Positions 10,441 through 19,635 of a stretch of DNA of 64,000 bases are shown piece by piece (the first letter of the stretch is position 1; each line of letters starts with the position of its first letter). The notes under the pieces are model-generated. The model worked only from the letters and a program-made list of their open reading frames with translations, searched no databases and had not been told where the DNA came from. The stretch is from Streptomyces sp. YPW6 (GTDB lineage Bacteria > Actinomycetota > Actinomycetes > Streptomycetales > Streptomycetaceae). The stretch lies in NCBI RefSeq assembly GCF_018866325.1, contig NZ_CP076457.1:248001-312000 (forward strand). Direction: 5' to 3'. A program made the position numbers and the translations under genes.

Positions 10441-10555
10441 ACGCCGCAGCGTGCCCAACGCCGGAGCGGCGGTTCCCGGAGAGCGGACCGCCCCTTCGGG
10501 TCGGCCGTGTCCGGCCGGCACCGCCGACCGGAGGCACCGATGCCGAAGCGTTCGC

Positions 10556-10978
10556 TCATCCGGGGGCGCGTGTGCCCATGGTCGCGCGTCCCGTGACCAG
10601 ATCGGACTCGATACGCACGAAGACCCCGTCGCGTACGGGCATCCAGGAATGTGGGCCGGACCGCGAGAGCCGTTCGTGGTCGGCGGGCTCGGCCACCACG
10701 TCGGCCCGACCGGTGACGACCACGCTCCAGCCCGACCGGGTCGCCGCGCTGAACTCGTCCGCCTCGAAAGCGACCACGGCACCGTCGATGGCCTGCACGA
10801 GGTCGGAGACCGCCGAGGTGTAGAGCACCACGGAGTCGTCCTCGTCCAGGACGAAGTTCACCGGGAGGACCGCGGGCAGCGCCTGCCGGGTGTACACGAC
10901 CCGGCCGAGCGGCACTTCGGCCAGCAGACGAAGGCATTCCAGCCGGTCGAGAATGCGGATGGCGTCGTTCTCGAGCAT
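10556..10978 (-). CDS. Pyridoxamine 5'-phosphate oxidase-like flavin-binding protein
   Basis: The 140-residue single-domain protein of the split-barrel PNPOx-like family begins MLENDAIRILDRLECLRLLAEVPLGRVVYT. It carries the conserved ALPAVLPVNFVLD strand pair and WSVVVTGRADVV near 84-95. The start is preceded by GGAGGA. Members bind FMN or F420; many actinobacterial copies belong to DosR/OsdR-type hypoxia regulons. An exact GGGCCGGTCGGCCC box 38 nt upstream of the start fits this. It is monocistronic. The substrate cannot be told from sequence. Confidence 0.85.
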   Translation of the reverse strand: MLENDAIRILDRLECLRLLAEVPLGRVVYTRQALPAVLPVNFVLDEDDSVVLYTSAVSDLVQAIDGAVVAFEADEFSAATRSGWSVVVTGRADVVAEPADHERLSRSGPHSWMPVRDGVFVRIESDLVTGRATMGTRAPG

Positions 10979-11015
10979 CCCACCATCCTCCGCGCCTCAC
11001 CGGGACGCCGGGTAG

Positions 11016-11029
11016 GGCCGGTCGGCCCC
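11016..11029. promoter_or_regulatory. OsdR/DevR-like box upstream of the PNPOx-like gene
   Basis: GGGCCGGTCGGCCC is identical to the box in front of the response regulator and lies 38 nt upstream of the minus-strand start, near the expected -35 region. Confidence 0.5.
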
Positions 11030-11407
11030 TGTCTGCGGGTCCCGGCAGCCGACGGCCGCATCCGCCGCTGCGAGCGAGTCGTGTGACCGAGCCGCGGCGC
11101 CCTTCCGGAGGGGCCGACCGGATTCGGTGGAGAGCCGTCAGGCTCGCGGCAGGGCCCCTTGACCCGTGCCGCCCCGGGCCCCAACGTCCCGGGGCACCAG
11201 CGTCCCGGCGTTCCGAGAGCGACAGTGACCGGGGCCCGGCCGACGCCGCCTTCGCTTGCACGAGGACGCCGAACGCCTTCTCCCCGATGCCACCTCAGGG
11301 TCGAGGACGCGAGGCGGCGGCCTCCTCTCCCTCCAACCGGACTGAACCGTCTCTTGGCCGCCGTTCCAGGCTCCGGAGGCACGTCCGGGGGCCGATCAGG
11401 CCGCCCC

Positions 11408-11469
11408 GGAGGCACCGGAGGCACCGGAGGCACCGGAGGCACCGGAGGCACCGAGGCACCGGAGGCACC
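11408..11469. repeat. 9-bp minisatellite (GGAGGCACC, seven units)
   Basis: Five exact head-to-tail copies of GGAGGCACC are followed by an 8-nt copy missing one G (11453-11460) and one more exact copy. It lies in the long gap upstream of the CBS-BON gene. The repeat number is likely variable between strains. No function is evident. Confidence 0.9.
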
Positions 11470-11495
11470 GAGCGGAGCAGACAGCAGCAGGGCAC

Positions 11496-11531
11496 GGCCC
11501 CCTCGGCCCTGTGGTCAGGGCCGAGGGGGCC
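11496..11531. terminator. Perfect 16-bp stem hairpin
   Basis: The arms GGCCCCCTCGGCCCTG and CAGGGCCGAGGGGGCC surround a TGGT loop, with no T-tract. It stands about 320 nt upstream of the CBS-BON gene and belongs to no visible transcript, so it may end an unseen RNA or insulate the gene. Confidence 0.5.
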
Positions 11532-11848
11532 CTCCCCACCAGGACCGGCCGCCCCTGGTCCGTGACTGCCGAGCGCTGCAGTCTTGGGACGTGGCGGCCC
11601 GACACAGACAGCGGAGCGACGGATCACGCGGCAGCTCGGTGCCCGTGAGATCTCCCCCACCCTGCACGCGGTCAGGGACGGCACCGAACGGACTCACCAC
11701 GGCGGCGCCGGTCGGGCGATCGCGCAGTCGCCGTGGCGGAACGGCTCGCAGAAGTCGGCGTCACGCGGCACCTGCCAGGTCCGGCGGGCACCGGGGGCGG
11801 CCGCCGGCTCCCGCTCTGTTCGCCCCTGCTCGTGAAGGAGGATGCATC

Positions 11849-12496
11849 ATGCCAACGCGCACGGTCGGTGAGGTCATGGCCCGGGACGTCGTGCAGGCCG
11901 GTCCGACGACATCGTTCAAAGAGGTCGTGCGACTGCTCGACCACCACCGGATCAACGGACTGCCGGTGGTCGACACCGACGACAAGGTCCTCGGTGTGCT
12001 GTCCGGAAGCGACCTGGTGTGCGCCCAGGCCTGTCGGGAAGGCTCCGCTCCGCCCCTGGCCGTGACGGCGCAGGACATGATGTCCAGCCCTGCCATCACC
12101 GTGCACCCGGAGCAGAGCGTGGCGGACGCCGCTCGGATCATGGAGCGCCGCGGTGTCGAGCGGCTGCCCGTGGTGGACGAGGCCGATCGCCTCATCGGCA
12201 TCGCCACCCGCCGCGACCTTCTCCGGGTCTTCCTGCGTGCGGACGAGGACATCCGCCGGGAGGTGACCGAGGAGATCGGGGGCGGAGCGGCGGAACTCCC
12301 GTCCGAGAGGGTCCTCGTCTCCGTTCGCGACGGTGTCGTCACTCTCGAGGGCCGGGTGCGACTGCGTTCCCGGGTACGGGAGATCGTCCACGCCGCCTGG
12401 CGCCTTGAAGGGGTGGTCGGCGTGGTGAACGGTCTGGGCTTCCGCATCGACGACGGTGGGGAACCGGCCGGGCCCGCTCGTACCGGACGTGCGTGA
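11849..12496 (+). CDS. CBS-CBS-BON domain protein
   Basis: The 215-residue protein starts at the ATG 7 nt after AAGGAGG (MPTRTVGEVMARDVV). CBS domain 1 covers about residues 5-60 (INGLPVVDTDDKVLGVLSGSDL). CBS domain 2 covers about 75-130 (GVERLPVVDEADRLIGIATRRDLL). A C-terminal BON domain covers about 145-205 (VLVSVRDGVVTLEGRV). CBS pairs bind adenosyl nucleotides and report energy status; BON domains bind phospholipids or partner proteins. This fusion is common in actinobacterial dormancy islands beside USPs. The partner protein is unknown. Confidence 0.9.
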   Translation: MPTRTVGEVMARDVVQAGPTTSFKEVVRLLDHHRINGLPVVDTDDKVLGVLSGSDLVCAQACREGSAPPLAVTAQDMMSSPAITVHPEQSVADAARIMERRGVERLPVVDEADRLIGIATRRDLLRVFLRADEDIRREVTEEIGGGAAELPSERVLVSVRDGVVTLEGRVRLRSRVREIVHAAWRLEGVVGVVNGLGFRIDDGGEPAGPARTGRA

Positions 12497-12970
12497 GCGC
12501 CCGGCGAGCAGGGTCGGCCGACAGCTCGGGCGGCCCGGGCTGGTGCCGGGTGTTGCGTGACGGTGGCGGACCCGTCGGACCGCCGTCCGGCGGCTCGAAC
12601 GTCATCCTGACGACTGACCCGGCCGTCCCCCGAAACGTCCCGGAGGTCGATGCGGCCGGACGCCTCCTTCCACATCCGCGGGCCGCCGCCGACCACCCCG
12701 CAGCGGCGATACCGGTGCGTCGTCTCCGGAGAGGGCGGCGCGGTCCTCGCGGCCTCGCACCACGGACGCGGGGCCGCGGCACCCTCCCCCGGAGTCCGCC
12801 CGGACCCTTGTGCACGGCCGTCACGCGCGGGATCGGGGAGGCGCCCGCGTGGCCGCCAGGAAGTCAACGAAGCGACTCGGCCAGCGATCTGGCGAGGAAG
12901 CGCTCTCGGGGGCTGCGCACCCGCCCCTAGGGTGGTGACGACCGCTTCGGAACGTCACGGGGGACGCCGC
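12497..12970. other. Intergenic region between CBS-BON and aldo/keto reductase genes
   Basis: No gene is supported. There are short G/C dyads (around 12550-12590) but no clear match to the OsdR-like motif and no strong terminator. A CCTAGGGT element near 12929 could be part of a -10 region for the reductase, with low certainty. Confidence 0.35.
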
Positions 12971-13984
12971 ATGGCCCTGGTGGAGCAGGCACGGAACAGT
13001 CACCCTTCGGAGACCAGATCCTTCCGGCCGGACGGGCGAAGGATCGGAGCCGTGGGCCTGGGCTGCGCCGGTCTCAGCCCCTGGATGTACGCCCGGCCGG
13101 ACCTGGACGACCGGGCCTGGGCTTCGCTGCTGAACGCGGTGGTCGACCTCGGCATCACCCTGCTGGACACCGCCGACGTCTACGGCGAGGGCCACAACGA
13201 GCAGTTGATCGGGCGGGCCCTCGGCCACCGCCGCTCCGAGGTCCTCGTCGCGACCAAGGTCGGCATGGTGGTGGACGACCTGGCGACCTTGACCTGGCAC
13301 TGCGACGGCAGGCCGGCGCACCTCCGTGCGGCGGTGGAGGCAAGCCTGCGCCGCCTGGGGACCGACAGCGTGGATCTCTGCTATCTGCACCGGGTCGACC
13401 CGGCCGTCCCCCTGGAGGAGAGCTGGGGTGCGCTCGCCTCGATGGTGAAGGACGGAAGGATCCGCCACATCGGCCTCTCCGACGTGGACGTCCGGGAAGC
13501 CGAGCGCGCGCACCGCATCCACCCCGTCGCCGCCATCCAGTCCGAGCTCTCGCTCTGGTCCCGGGCAGCCCTCGGCGGCCGGCGGGACGGTGAGGACGTC
13601 GTCGGCTGGTGCGCCCGCAACGGCGCCCTGTTCGTACCCTTCTCCCCCTTGGGGCGGGGGTTCCTCACCGGCACGATCACCCCGGACACCTCCTTCGCAC
13701 CGGGGGACCTCCGCACCCGTCACCCCCGGTTCACCTCCGCCGCTCGCGCCGAGAACCGCCGGATCCTCACCCCGTTGCGCAAGGTCGCCGAACGGCACGA
13801 CGCCCCCGAGTCGCAGGTAGCCCTGGCCTGGTTGCTCGCCCAGGGCGAACACGTCGTCCCGATCCCCGGCACGACGCGCCTGGCGTACGCACGCTCCAAC
13901 ATCCGGGCGGCGAATCTGGCCCTCACACCGCAAGACCTCTTCGAGCTCGACAACATGCCTCCGCCCGCGGAGGACCGGCCCTGA
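12971..13984 (+). CDS. Aldo/keto reductase
   Basis: The 337-residue protein of the AKR superfamily has GLGCAGLSPWMY near residue 23, the catalytic Asp-Tyr in LLDTADVYGEGHNEQLIGRAL, a catalytic-Lys region VLVATKVGM and the C-terminal cofactor site IPGTTRLAYARSNIRAA. The start was placed at the ATG after GGGGGACGCCGC because the product then begins just before the first barrel strand. It would reduce aldehydes or ketones with NADPH. It is the last gene of the stress island and is convergent with the LuxR-family regulator. Substrate unknown. Confidence 0.9.
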   Translation: MALVEQARNSHPSETRSFRPDGRRIGAVGLGCAGLSPWMYARPDLDDRAWASLLNAVVDLGITLLDTADVYGEGHNEQLIGRALGHRRSEVLVATKVGMVVDDLATLTWHCDGRPAHLRAAVEASLRRLGTDSVDLCYLHRVDPAVPLEESWGALASMVKDGRIRHIGLSDVDVREAERAHRIHPVAAIQSELSLWSRAALGGRRDGEDVVGWCARNGALFVPFSPLGRGFLTGTITPDTSFAPGDLRTRHPRFTSAARAENRRILTPLRKVAERHDAPESQVALAWLLAQGEHVVPIPGTTRLAYARSNIRAANLALTPQDLFELDNMPPPAEDRP

Positions 13985-14125
13985 AGGTCACGGGGCATCA
14001 GCGCCGAGGAGAACCGGACAGCGTACGAAGAGCGTGAGCAGACACCTGCGTTGCCGTGGCACGGGCCGGCGGGATCGGCCTGCCCGACAACGTGGCGAGG
14101 GAACTCGGCACGCCGGCGTCAACAG

Positions 14126-14160
14126 GCGCTGCCCCGACGGCGAACCGTCGAGGGCAGCGC
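14126..14160. terminator. Stem-loop between convergent genes
   Basis: A 15-bp stem with one bulged A and a CGAA loop (left arm GCGCTGCCCCGACGG) lies between the aldo/keto reductase and LuxR-family genes. It is a plausible bidirectional terminator. Confidence 0.55.
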
Positions 14161-14250
14161 TCAGGGCGAATCGGTGGGGCATCGGCCGTGAAAGGCAAGG
14201 GGACGGCGGAAACTGGCCTGCGGAGCGCGACGGCGGCCTATCGCCTTCGG

Positions 14251-17200
14251 TCACGGTCCGAGGTGCGGACCGATCTCGGTACGGGAGGACACCCCCAGCT
14301 TCCGCAGAGCGCGCGCCACATGGTGCTCGACCGTCCGGTGCGAGAGGACCAACTCGCGCGCGATCTCACGGTTCGACAGGCCGAGCGCGGCGAGCTGGGC
14401 CACCGCTCGCTCCCGGGGCGAGAGGTGATCGCCGTACCCCAGAGCGCCGGGTCTGCGAACGGTGGTCTGGCCGTGTTCCCGCAGTTCGCGCTGACACCGC
14501 AGCACATCCCATACGGCGTCGATGTCCTGGTAGGCCGCGATCGCCTCGTGCAGTACCGTCCGCCCGCCCGCGACGCCCGAGGCCAGCAGGTGCAGACCCC
14601 GGGCCTCCTTCACGTACGCGGCTTCGTACGGTCTCCGCAACCGCGTCCAGGCGTCCACCGCCGACGCGTACAGCGCGGCGGACGACGCACCCGCGGACCG
14701 CGGATCGTCCATGGCGGTGAGCAGGGCCCGGCCGGTCAGCAGGGCGGCCCGGGCCGCCGGCGCGTCCCGGTGGGCGATGCCTCCGGCCAGCTCCGCCACC
14801 AGGCGACGGGCCTCGACGGGGCGGCCGTCCCGGATGAGCGCCTGGACCGCCGGCGCCACGAGGGCGGTCGCCCACACCCAGGCCCCCGTACGCCGGATGT
14901 GGTGCAGCGCCTCGTCCACCGCCTGGACAGCCTGCGACGGCCGCCCGGCCGCCAGATGGACCCGGGCCACGGCAGCCGCGGCGGCGGTCAGCACCACGCC
15001 GGTGTCCAGCGCCGTCGTGCGTACGGCCCGCTCCAGGAGACGCCGCGCCACCTGCGTCTGCCCCTTGGCGTGCAGCCGCAGCAGTCCGCAGACCAGCAGG
15101 GCCTCCGCGTGGAAGTCGGGCACGTCCCGGTACTGCGCCTCGGCACGCTCGGCACGTCCCAGGAGCCCATTCCACCGGCCCCCGGTGAAGGCCGTGACCA
15201 CGTCCGTCGTCTCGACGAAGGCTTCCAGATAGGGCGCGTGGTGCGTCCGCACCTCCTGCCACGCCCGGGTCTGGAAGGCACGGGCACGCTCCGGGTGGCC
15301 CAGCAAGTTCGCGGCGCCCGCCAGATTGGCGTACACCCGCGCCGCCGCCTCTCCGGTCAGCCCCTCGGGCAGGTCCGCCACCGCTTCCCACGCCGACCGG
15401 TCACCCATCAGGGCAAGGGCCGTGGCACGGTTGGCCAGCACGGCGGAGCGCAGGTCCTCCTCCTCGACGCCGGGCAGCAGGCGCTCCGCCTCGGCCAGCA
15501 GACGGCGGTGCTCGTCGACCGGCCAGCCTTTGAGGGAGGGGATGGCCGTGATCGCCAGCGCGCGTGCGGCCTGGCCGGTCGAGACGACGAGGAGGTCCGG
15601 GACCGCTCGCGCTATCTCCTCCAGTGCCTCCAGCCCCGAACCCGACTGGTTGCGCAGCAACAGGCCCAGGAGCAGCCGGATCTCCCCGCTCGGCCCGGGG
15701 CCCAGGGAGCGCTGGTCGAGCACGTGCCGCAGCGCGGCGGGCACCTGGGGGCCGGGCCGGGCGTTCAGCGCGACGCGCGCCAGCTTCAGCGCGACCCGGT
15801 CGCGGACCACGGCCGGGGCCCGCCGCGCAGGGCGCCGAGGTAGCGCGCCGCGGCCGTGCCGGCGTTCCTCGCCGCGCCGCACGGTCCGCGGCCGCCTCCA
15901 GGCAGCGTGTCGCCTCCGCGGGGCGGCCGGCGCGCCGATAGTGCTCGGCCATACCCGCCAGCGGGACGGGGCTCGTGTGCCGGGCCAGGGCGCGTGCCGC
16001 ACGCAGGTGCAGCACAGGGCGTTCCGGTTCGGCGACCGCCTCGTACGCGGCCCGGCGCGCCAGGTCGTAGGGGAAGGCGTAAGTGGCGTCGTGGCGGGAC
16101 GCGCCGTCACCGTCGCCGTCGACGTCGACGGGGATGTCGGCCTCGTCGGCGTGGGCACAGGTGCCGGCGTGGCGGGAGGTGCCGTCGCCATCGCCATCGT
16201 CGCGGCTGTCAGCCCCGTAGGGGCAGGCGTGAGCGCCGTCGTGGCGAGAGGTGCGGGTGCCGTCGCCGAGGAGGTCGGCCTCGTGGGGGAAGGGTCGGGG
16301 GGCGGTCCCGGCGCCGCCCGTCCGCCGCAGGACGCCCTCCCTCAGCGCTGCCGCGACCGCTCGACGCGTCTCCGTATCGCCCAGTCCCGCGACGGAACGC
16401 AGCAGTTCGACGGGCGCGGGGGCGCCGAGGACCGCCGCCGCGGCGATCACCTGGCGCGCCGCCGGCGGAAGGTGGCGCACCCGCTCCACGACCACGCGGC
16501 GCACGGACGCGGGCAGGGGCGGCTCCCCCGCCAGGTCGGTGGGGATCTCCCCGGAGCCGTGCCGTCCGCGCAGTACTTCCTCGACCACGTGGGGCAGGCC
16601 GCCCGTCCACCGGTGCAGACGGTCGGCGAACGCGTCCGGGACGGCCGGCACGCCGAGCAGTCCGGCGGCCAGCGCGCCCGTCTCCGCTGCGGACAACGGC
16701 GCGAGGTGCCGCTCGACCACCGTTGCGTGGGCCGGTGTGCGCAACGGGAACGGAAGCCCGTCGCTTCCTTCGGCATCGGTGTACGGAGCGGTGGGGCTGC
16801 GCGCGGTGAGGACGAGCGCCAGCCGAGGCGGCGGGTCGGCGACGACCGCGCGGAGGAAGGCATGGGTCGACGCGTCGGCCCGGGGGACGTCCTCGACGAC
16901 CAGGACGGCCTCCCCCAGCGACGCCGTGTACGCGTGCAGGGCGCGCAGGACGCGGTGGTGTTCGGCGTTCGGGTCGCCCAGGGGAGGCGGCGCGGGCGGG
17001 AGCCGGTCCGCGAGGTCGGGCAGCAGCGCGTGGAGGGCCCCGGTCACGGGCGGCAGGTCCGCCGGGAGCGGCCCGGGGCGGGAGCGGTTCAGTGCCTCGA
17101 CGAGCGGGGCGAACGGCAGGGGCGTGTCCCCCTCGTGGCAGCGGGCGACCAGGGTGACGCCGTCCGGTGGCGTGGTCCGCCGCAGGAGTTCACGGACGAA

Positions 17201-17341
17201 CCTGCTCTTGCCCGCCCCTGCCTCCCCGGTGATCACCACGACGGCGGGCCGGCGGGCGAACTGCGAGCACACGTCGTCCAGGAGGGCGGAGCGCCCGGTC
17301 GGGGGGCCGGGGGCGGAGGGGGGCGGCGGCTCGGCGTTCAC
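14251..17341 (-). pseudogene. LAL-family (large ATP-binding LuxR) regulator interrupted by two frameshifts
   Basis: The reverse strand encodes about 1,030 residues of a LAL regulator. The N-terminal AAA ATPase has Walker A GEAGAGKS near residue 39 and a Walker B-like VLVVEDV near 145, followed by a TPR-like helical middle. The C-terminal LuxR helix-turn-helix is LSPRERAVAQLAALGLSNREIAR. Near 15,875 the frame shifts, because AADRAA continues as RNAGTAAARYLGALRGG only in another frame. Near 15,815 it shifts again before VVRDRVALKLARVALN. Both halves keep good coding character, so the decay is recent or the two indels are sequencing errors in a GC-rich stretch. An Asp/Gly/His-rich repeat is inserted near residue 400. 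Confidence 0.8.
16072..16254 (-). repeat. In-frame degenerate tandem repeat inside the LAL regulator
   Basis: Three units of about 24-26 codons follow each other. Each begins SRHD/SRHA, carries an aromatic or Cys-rich patch (HACPYGAD, TCAHADEAD, TYAFPYDLA), and the first two end in a DGDGDG run. The last copy runs into normal LAL sequence (DLARRAAYEAVA), so the repeat looks like local expansion of a native segment. Confidence 0.75.
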
Positions 17342-17500
17342 GGCTTCCTTCCGCGCTCCTGGGCGGCATCGGCGGGACGGATCTGCGGGCCGGCGATGCG
17401 ACCGCGCCGCCGGAACGGGCTCATGATGGCCCGTTCCGGCGGCGCTGCACAGAGGAGCGGCGTCCGCGGCGCGGGTGCGGGCGCCGGGGACGCCCCCGGT

Positions 17501-17541
17501 CCCGGGCCGGTGAGGTTCGCGGAGAGGCTCACCGGCCCGGG
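17501..17541 (-). terminator. Terminator of the subtilisin-like protease gene
   Basis: The 14-nt arms (CCCGGGCCGGTGAG and its reverse complement) surround a 13-nt loop, ending 14 nt past the protease stop codon. Confidence 0.7.
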
Positions 17542-17554
17542 GGCGGCGGACTGA

Positions 17555-19168
17555 TCAGAACTGGAGGGACCAGGAGTTGATGTAGCCGGTGTCGTTGACC
17601 CAGTTGTCGGTGACGCGGAGCTTCCAGACGCCGTTGGCGGGGCTGCTGGAGGCGTTGACCGTGAACGTGCCCTGGACGTTGTCGGCGCTGTCGTAGGAGT
17701 TGAAGTTCTTCAGGACGGCGGCGCCGCCGCCCGGCGGCAGGAGTTCGACCTTGAGGTCACCGCGGAAGGTGTGGCGGATGTCGAGGGTGACCGACAGGTC
17801 GGTGGGGGCGTTGCCGTCGATGCCGGTCACGGTGATGGGGGACTCGACGGTGGTGTTGTCCCGGATCTGGACCTGTGCGGTGCTCTCGAACTTCTTGCCG
17901 GGCGGGTCGGTGGGGTCCTCGCCGCCGCCGGTGCCGGTGTACAGCAGGCGGTTGGGCGAGCCGGTGCGGGCGTCGCTGATCTTGTCCGGGGTGGCGTCGG
18001 CGACCAGCTTGTCCCGGACCTGGGCGGGGGTGAGCGACGGGTCGGCCGCCAGGAGCAGGGCGGCGGCACCGGCCGTGTGCGGGGATGCCATGGAGGTGCC
18101 GCTCATGGACTGGCTGGCGCTGTCGCCCGCGTTGGACGCGGAGTTGATGCGGTCGCCGGGGGCGAAGATGTCGAGGCAGGTGCCGTAGTTGGAGGCCTGG
18201 CCGTTGTTCCACCCGGTGGCACGGGCGTCCGAGCTGTTCGTGGCGCCGACCGTGATCGCCGCCGGGGTGGACGAGGGCGAGTACTGGCAGGAGTCGGCGT
18301 TGTTGTTCCCCGCAGCGACGACCCAGGTGATGCCGGAGGCGATGGAGTTGCTGATCGCGTCGTTGATGGACTGGGTCTTGCCGCCGCCCACGCTCATGTT
18401 GACCACGGCCGGCTTCTTGGCGTTCTTGGTGACCCAGTCGATACCGCGCAGGACCGGGTCCCAGGTGGTGCCGGAATTGCCCTGACAGTTCAGCACACGG
18501 ACGCTGACGATCTTGGCGCCCTTGGCGACCCCGTAGGAGCTGCCCGCGGCGGTCCCGGCGACGTGAGTGCCATGCCCATGACAATCCGAGGCGTTGGAGT
18601 CGTTGTCGATGAAGTCGTACCCGCTGGTGACCCGGCCGCCGAAGTCGCTGTGGCTCATACGGACACCGGAGTCGACGACGTACACCGTGACGCCGGAGGC
18701 GTCGCTCGGGTAGGTGAAGCTCCTGTCCAGCGGCAGGTTGCGCTGGTCGATGCGGTCCAGGCCGTAACTGGGCGGATTGGGCTGGGTTCCGGTGGCGTAC
18801 GCCGCGCCGTCGGCCTCCACCCGGGCGACCGCGGGGTCGGCGGCCAGGCGCTCGGCCTTCTCCTCGCTCATCTTCACCGAGAAGCCGCGCAGGGCGGTGG
18901 TGTAGGTGCTCCTGACCTGGCCCGCGTGGCGCTGCGACAGGGACCGCGCGACGGAGGGTATCTCCGAACGGGCCACGGAGTCCTTCAGGGTGACGATGTA
19001 GGAGCCTTCGACCGCGTCGGGGCGGTCCGCACCGACGATGCGGCCTTCGCCACCGCCCGGCGGTACGGGCGAGGCCGTGGCCCCGGCGGTCGAGGCGGCG
19101 CCGACGAGCAGGGCGGCACCGGCCCCGACGGCGAGCAGTCTCCGCAGGGTGCGAACTGGACGATCCAC
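17555..19168 (-). CDS. Secreted subtilisin-like serine protease (S8) with P domain
   Basis: The 537-residue protein starts at GTG (AGGAG upstream). It has a signal peptide (residues 1-32: basic start, hydrophobic core, ASTAGATA), then an inhibitor_I9 propeptide (about 55-120) and a peptidase S8 domain. The catalytic triad is Asp166 (VVDSGV), His199 (HGHGTHVAG) and Ser359 (SGTSMASPH). The C-terminal region (about 430-537) is a proprotein-convertase P domain of the kind that binds calcium (DIRHTFRGDLKVEL, INSWSLQF). It is exported and presumably self-processed. It is monocistronic, with a stem-loop terminator just past its stop. AT-rich sequence upstream around 19330-19360 is the likely promoter area. 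Confidence 0.95.
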   Translation of the reverse strand: MDRPVRTLRRLLAVGAGAALLVGAASTAGATASPVPPGGGEGRIVGADRPDAVEGSYIVTLKDSVARSEIPSVARSLSQRHAGQVRSTYTTALRGFSVKMSEEKAERLAADPAVARVEADGAAYATGTQPNPPSYGLDRIDQRNLPLDRSFTYPSDASGVTVYVVDSGVRMSHSDFGGRVTSGYDFIDNDSNASDCHGHGTHVAGTAAGSSYGVAKGAKIVSVRVLNCQGNSGTTWDPVLRGIDWVTKNAKKPAVVNMSVGGGKTQSINDAISNSIASGITWVVAAGNNNADSCQYSPSSTPAAITVGATNSSDARATGWNNGQASNYGTCLDIFAPGDRINSASNAGDSASQSMSGTSMASPHTAGAAALLLAADPSLTPAQVRDKLVADATPDKISDARTGSPNRLLYTGTGGGEDPTDPPGKKFESTAQVQIRDNTTVESPITVTGIDGNAPTDLSVTLDIRHTFRGDLKVELLPPGGGAAVLKNFNSYDSADNVQGTFTVNASSSPANGVWKLRVTDNWVNDTGYINSWSLQF

Positions 19169-19635
19169 AGCTACTCCTCTTGATGCGCTGCAGGCCCTGC
19201 CGGGCCTGGTGGGGGTGGACCGCCCGGAGCGGGCACCACGAAGGAGCCGTGATGACGGGAGATCGGGCCGGGCGGCCGCGGGGATGACCTGTGATGCGCT
19301 TTGCCGCCCAGAGTCTGCGGCGCTCGGACGGCGCCTATCAATACGTAGCCCTACCTAAAGGAACGGCGGTGCGGCGGCTGCGGCACCGGGCGGGGCGCGG
19401 TGCGGGGCCGCGTCGCGCCCGGAATCCCCCCGCCCGCGAACCGTCCGCGAACTCCCGCCGCACCAGGGCCGCGACGCCCGCACGGCTGCGCACCGTCCTG
19501 CCGCGACGGCCGGGAGGGGCGCGGGCCGGCCCCCTGAAGCGGACCCCGCGTTCCGCGAGAGAATCCGGCCATGAGGCCGAAGCAGAAGCAGGACACCGGC
19601 GGCGTCCGCCCCGGCAGAACCCCGGGAGGGCGAGC
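19169..19635. other. Divergent intergenic region, protease / phosphoesterase
   Basis: No supported gene was seen. The segment 19335-19365 is unusually AT-rich for this genome (TATCAATACGTAGCC) and is a likely promoter zone for the protease. A 22-codon frame (19571-19639) overlaps the phosphoesterase GTG start but lacks further support. Confidence 0.4.

Larger units (their letters stand above)
9967..10555. other. Intergenic region between response regulator and PNPOx-like gene
   Basis: No gene with a recognisable domain was seen. It holds one OsdR-like box (10031-10044) near the regulator start and a 20-bp GC palindrome (10421-10440) about 115 nt past the stop of the PNPOx-like gene, which may end that transcript. 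Confidence 0.45.
10979..11848. other. 870-bp intergenic region with boxes, minisatellite and hairpin
   Basis: I see no supported gene. It contains the OsdR-like box at 11016-11029, weaker partial boxes at 11109-11118 and 11176-11190, a 9-bp tandem repeat (11408-11469), and a perfect 16-bp-arm hairpin (11496-11531). Open frames crossing it are high-GC shadows; the one in frame with the CBS gene reads the minisatellite as Gly-Gly-Thr repeats and lacks a start with a ribosome site. Confidence 0.5.

Noticed and set aside
11408..11469. Tandem repeats as a CRISPR array
   Set aside because: Units are 9 bp, head to tail, with no spacers and no cas genes nearby.
11159..11848. Upstream extension of the CBS-BON frame including Gly-Gly-Thr repeats
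   Set aside because: The ATG at 11849 has an ideal AAGGAGG site and begins exactly at the CBS domain; the extension is low-complexity.
17338..17532. 64-codon reverse frame between the LAL and protease genes
   Set aside because: It overlaps the protease terminator hairpin and the LAL start, and is composed of Pro/Ala repeats without a ribosome site.
19340..19358. Iron-box-like sequence upstream of the subtilisin gene
   Set aside because: Only about 11 of 19 positions agree with the DmdR/IdeR consensus on the reverse strand, with one half-site poor.
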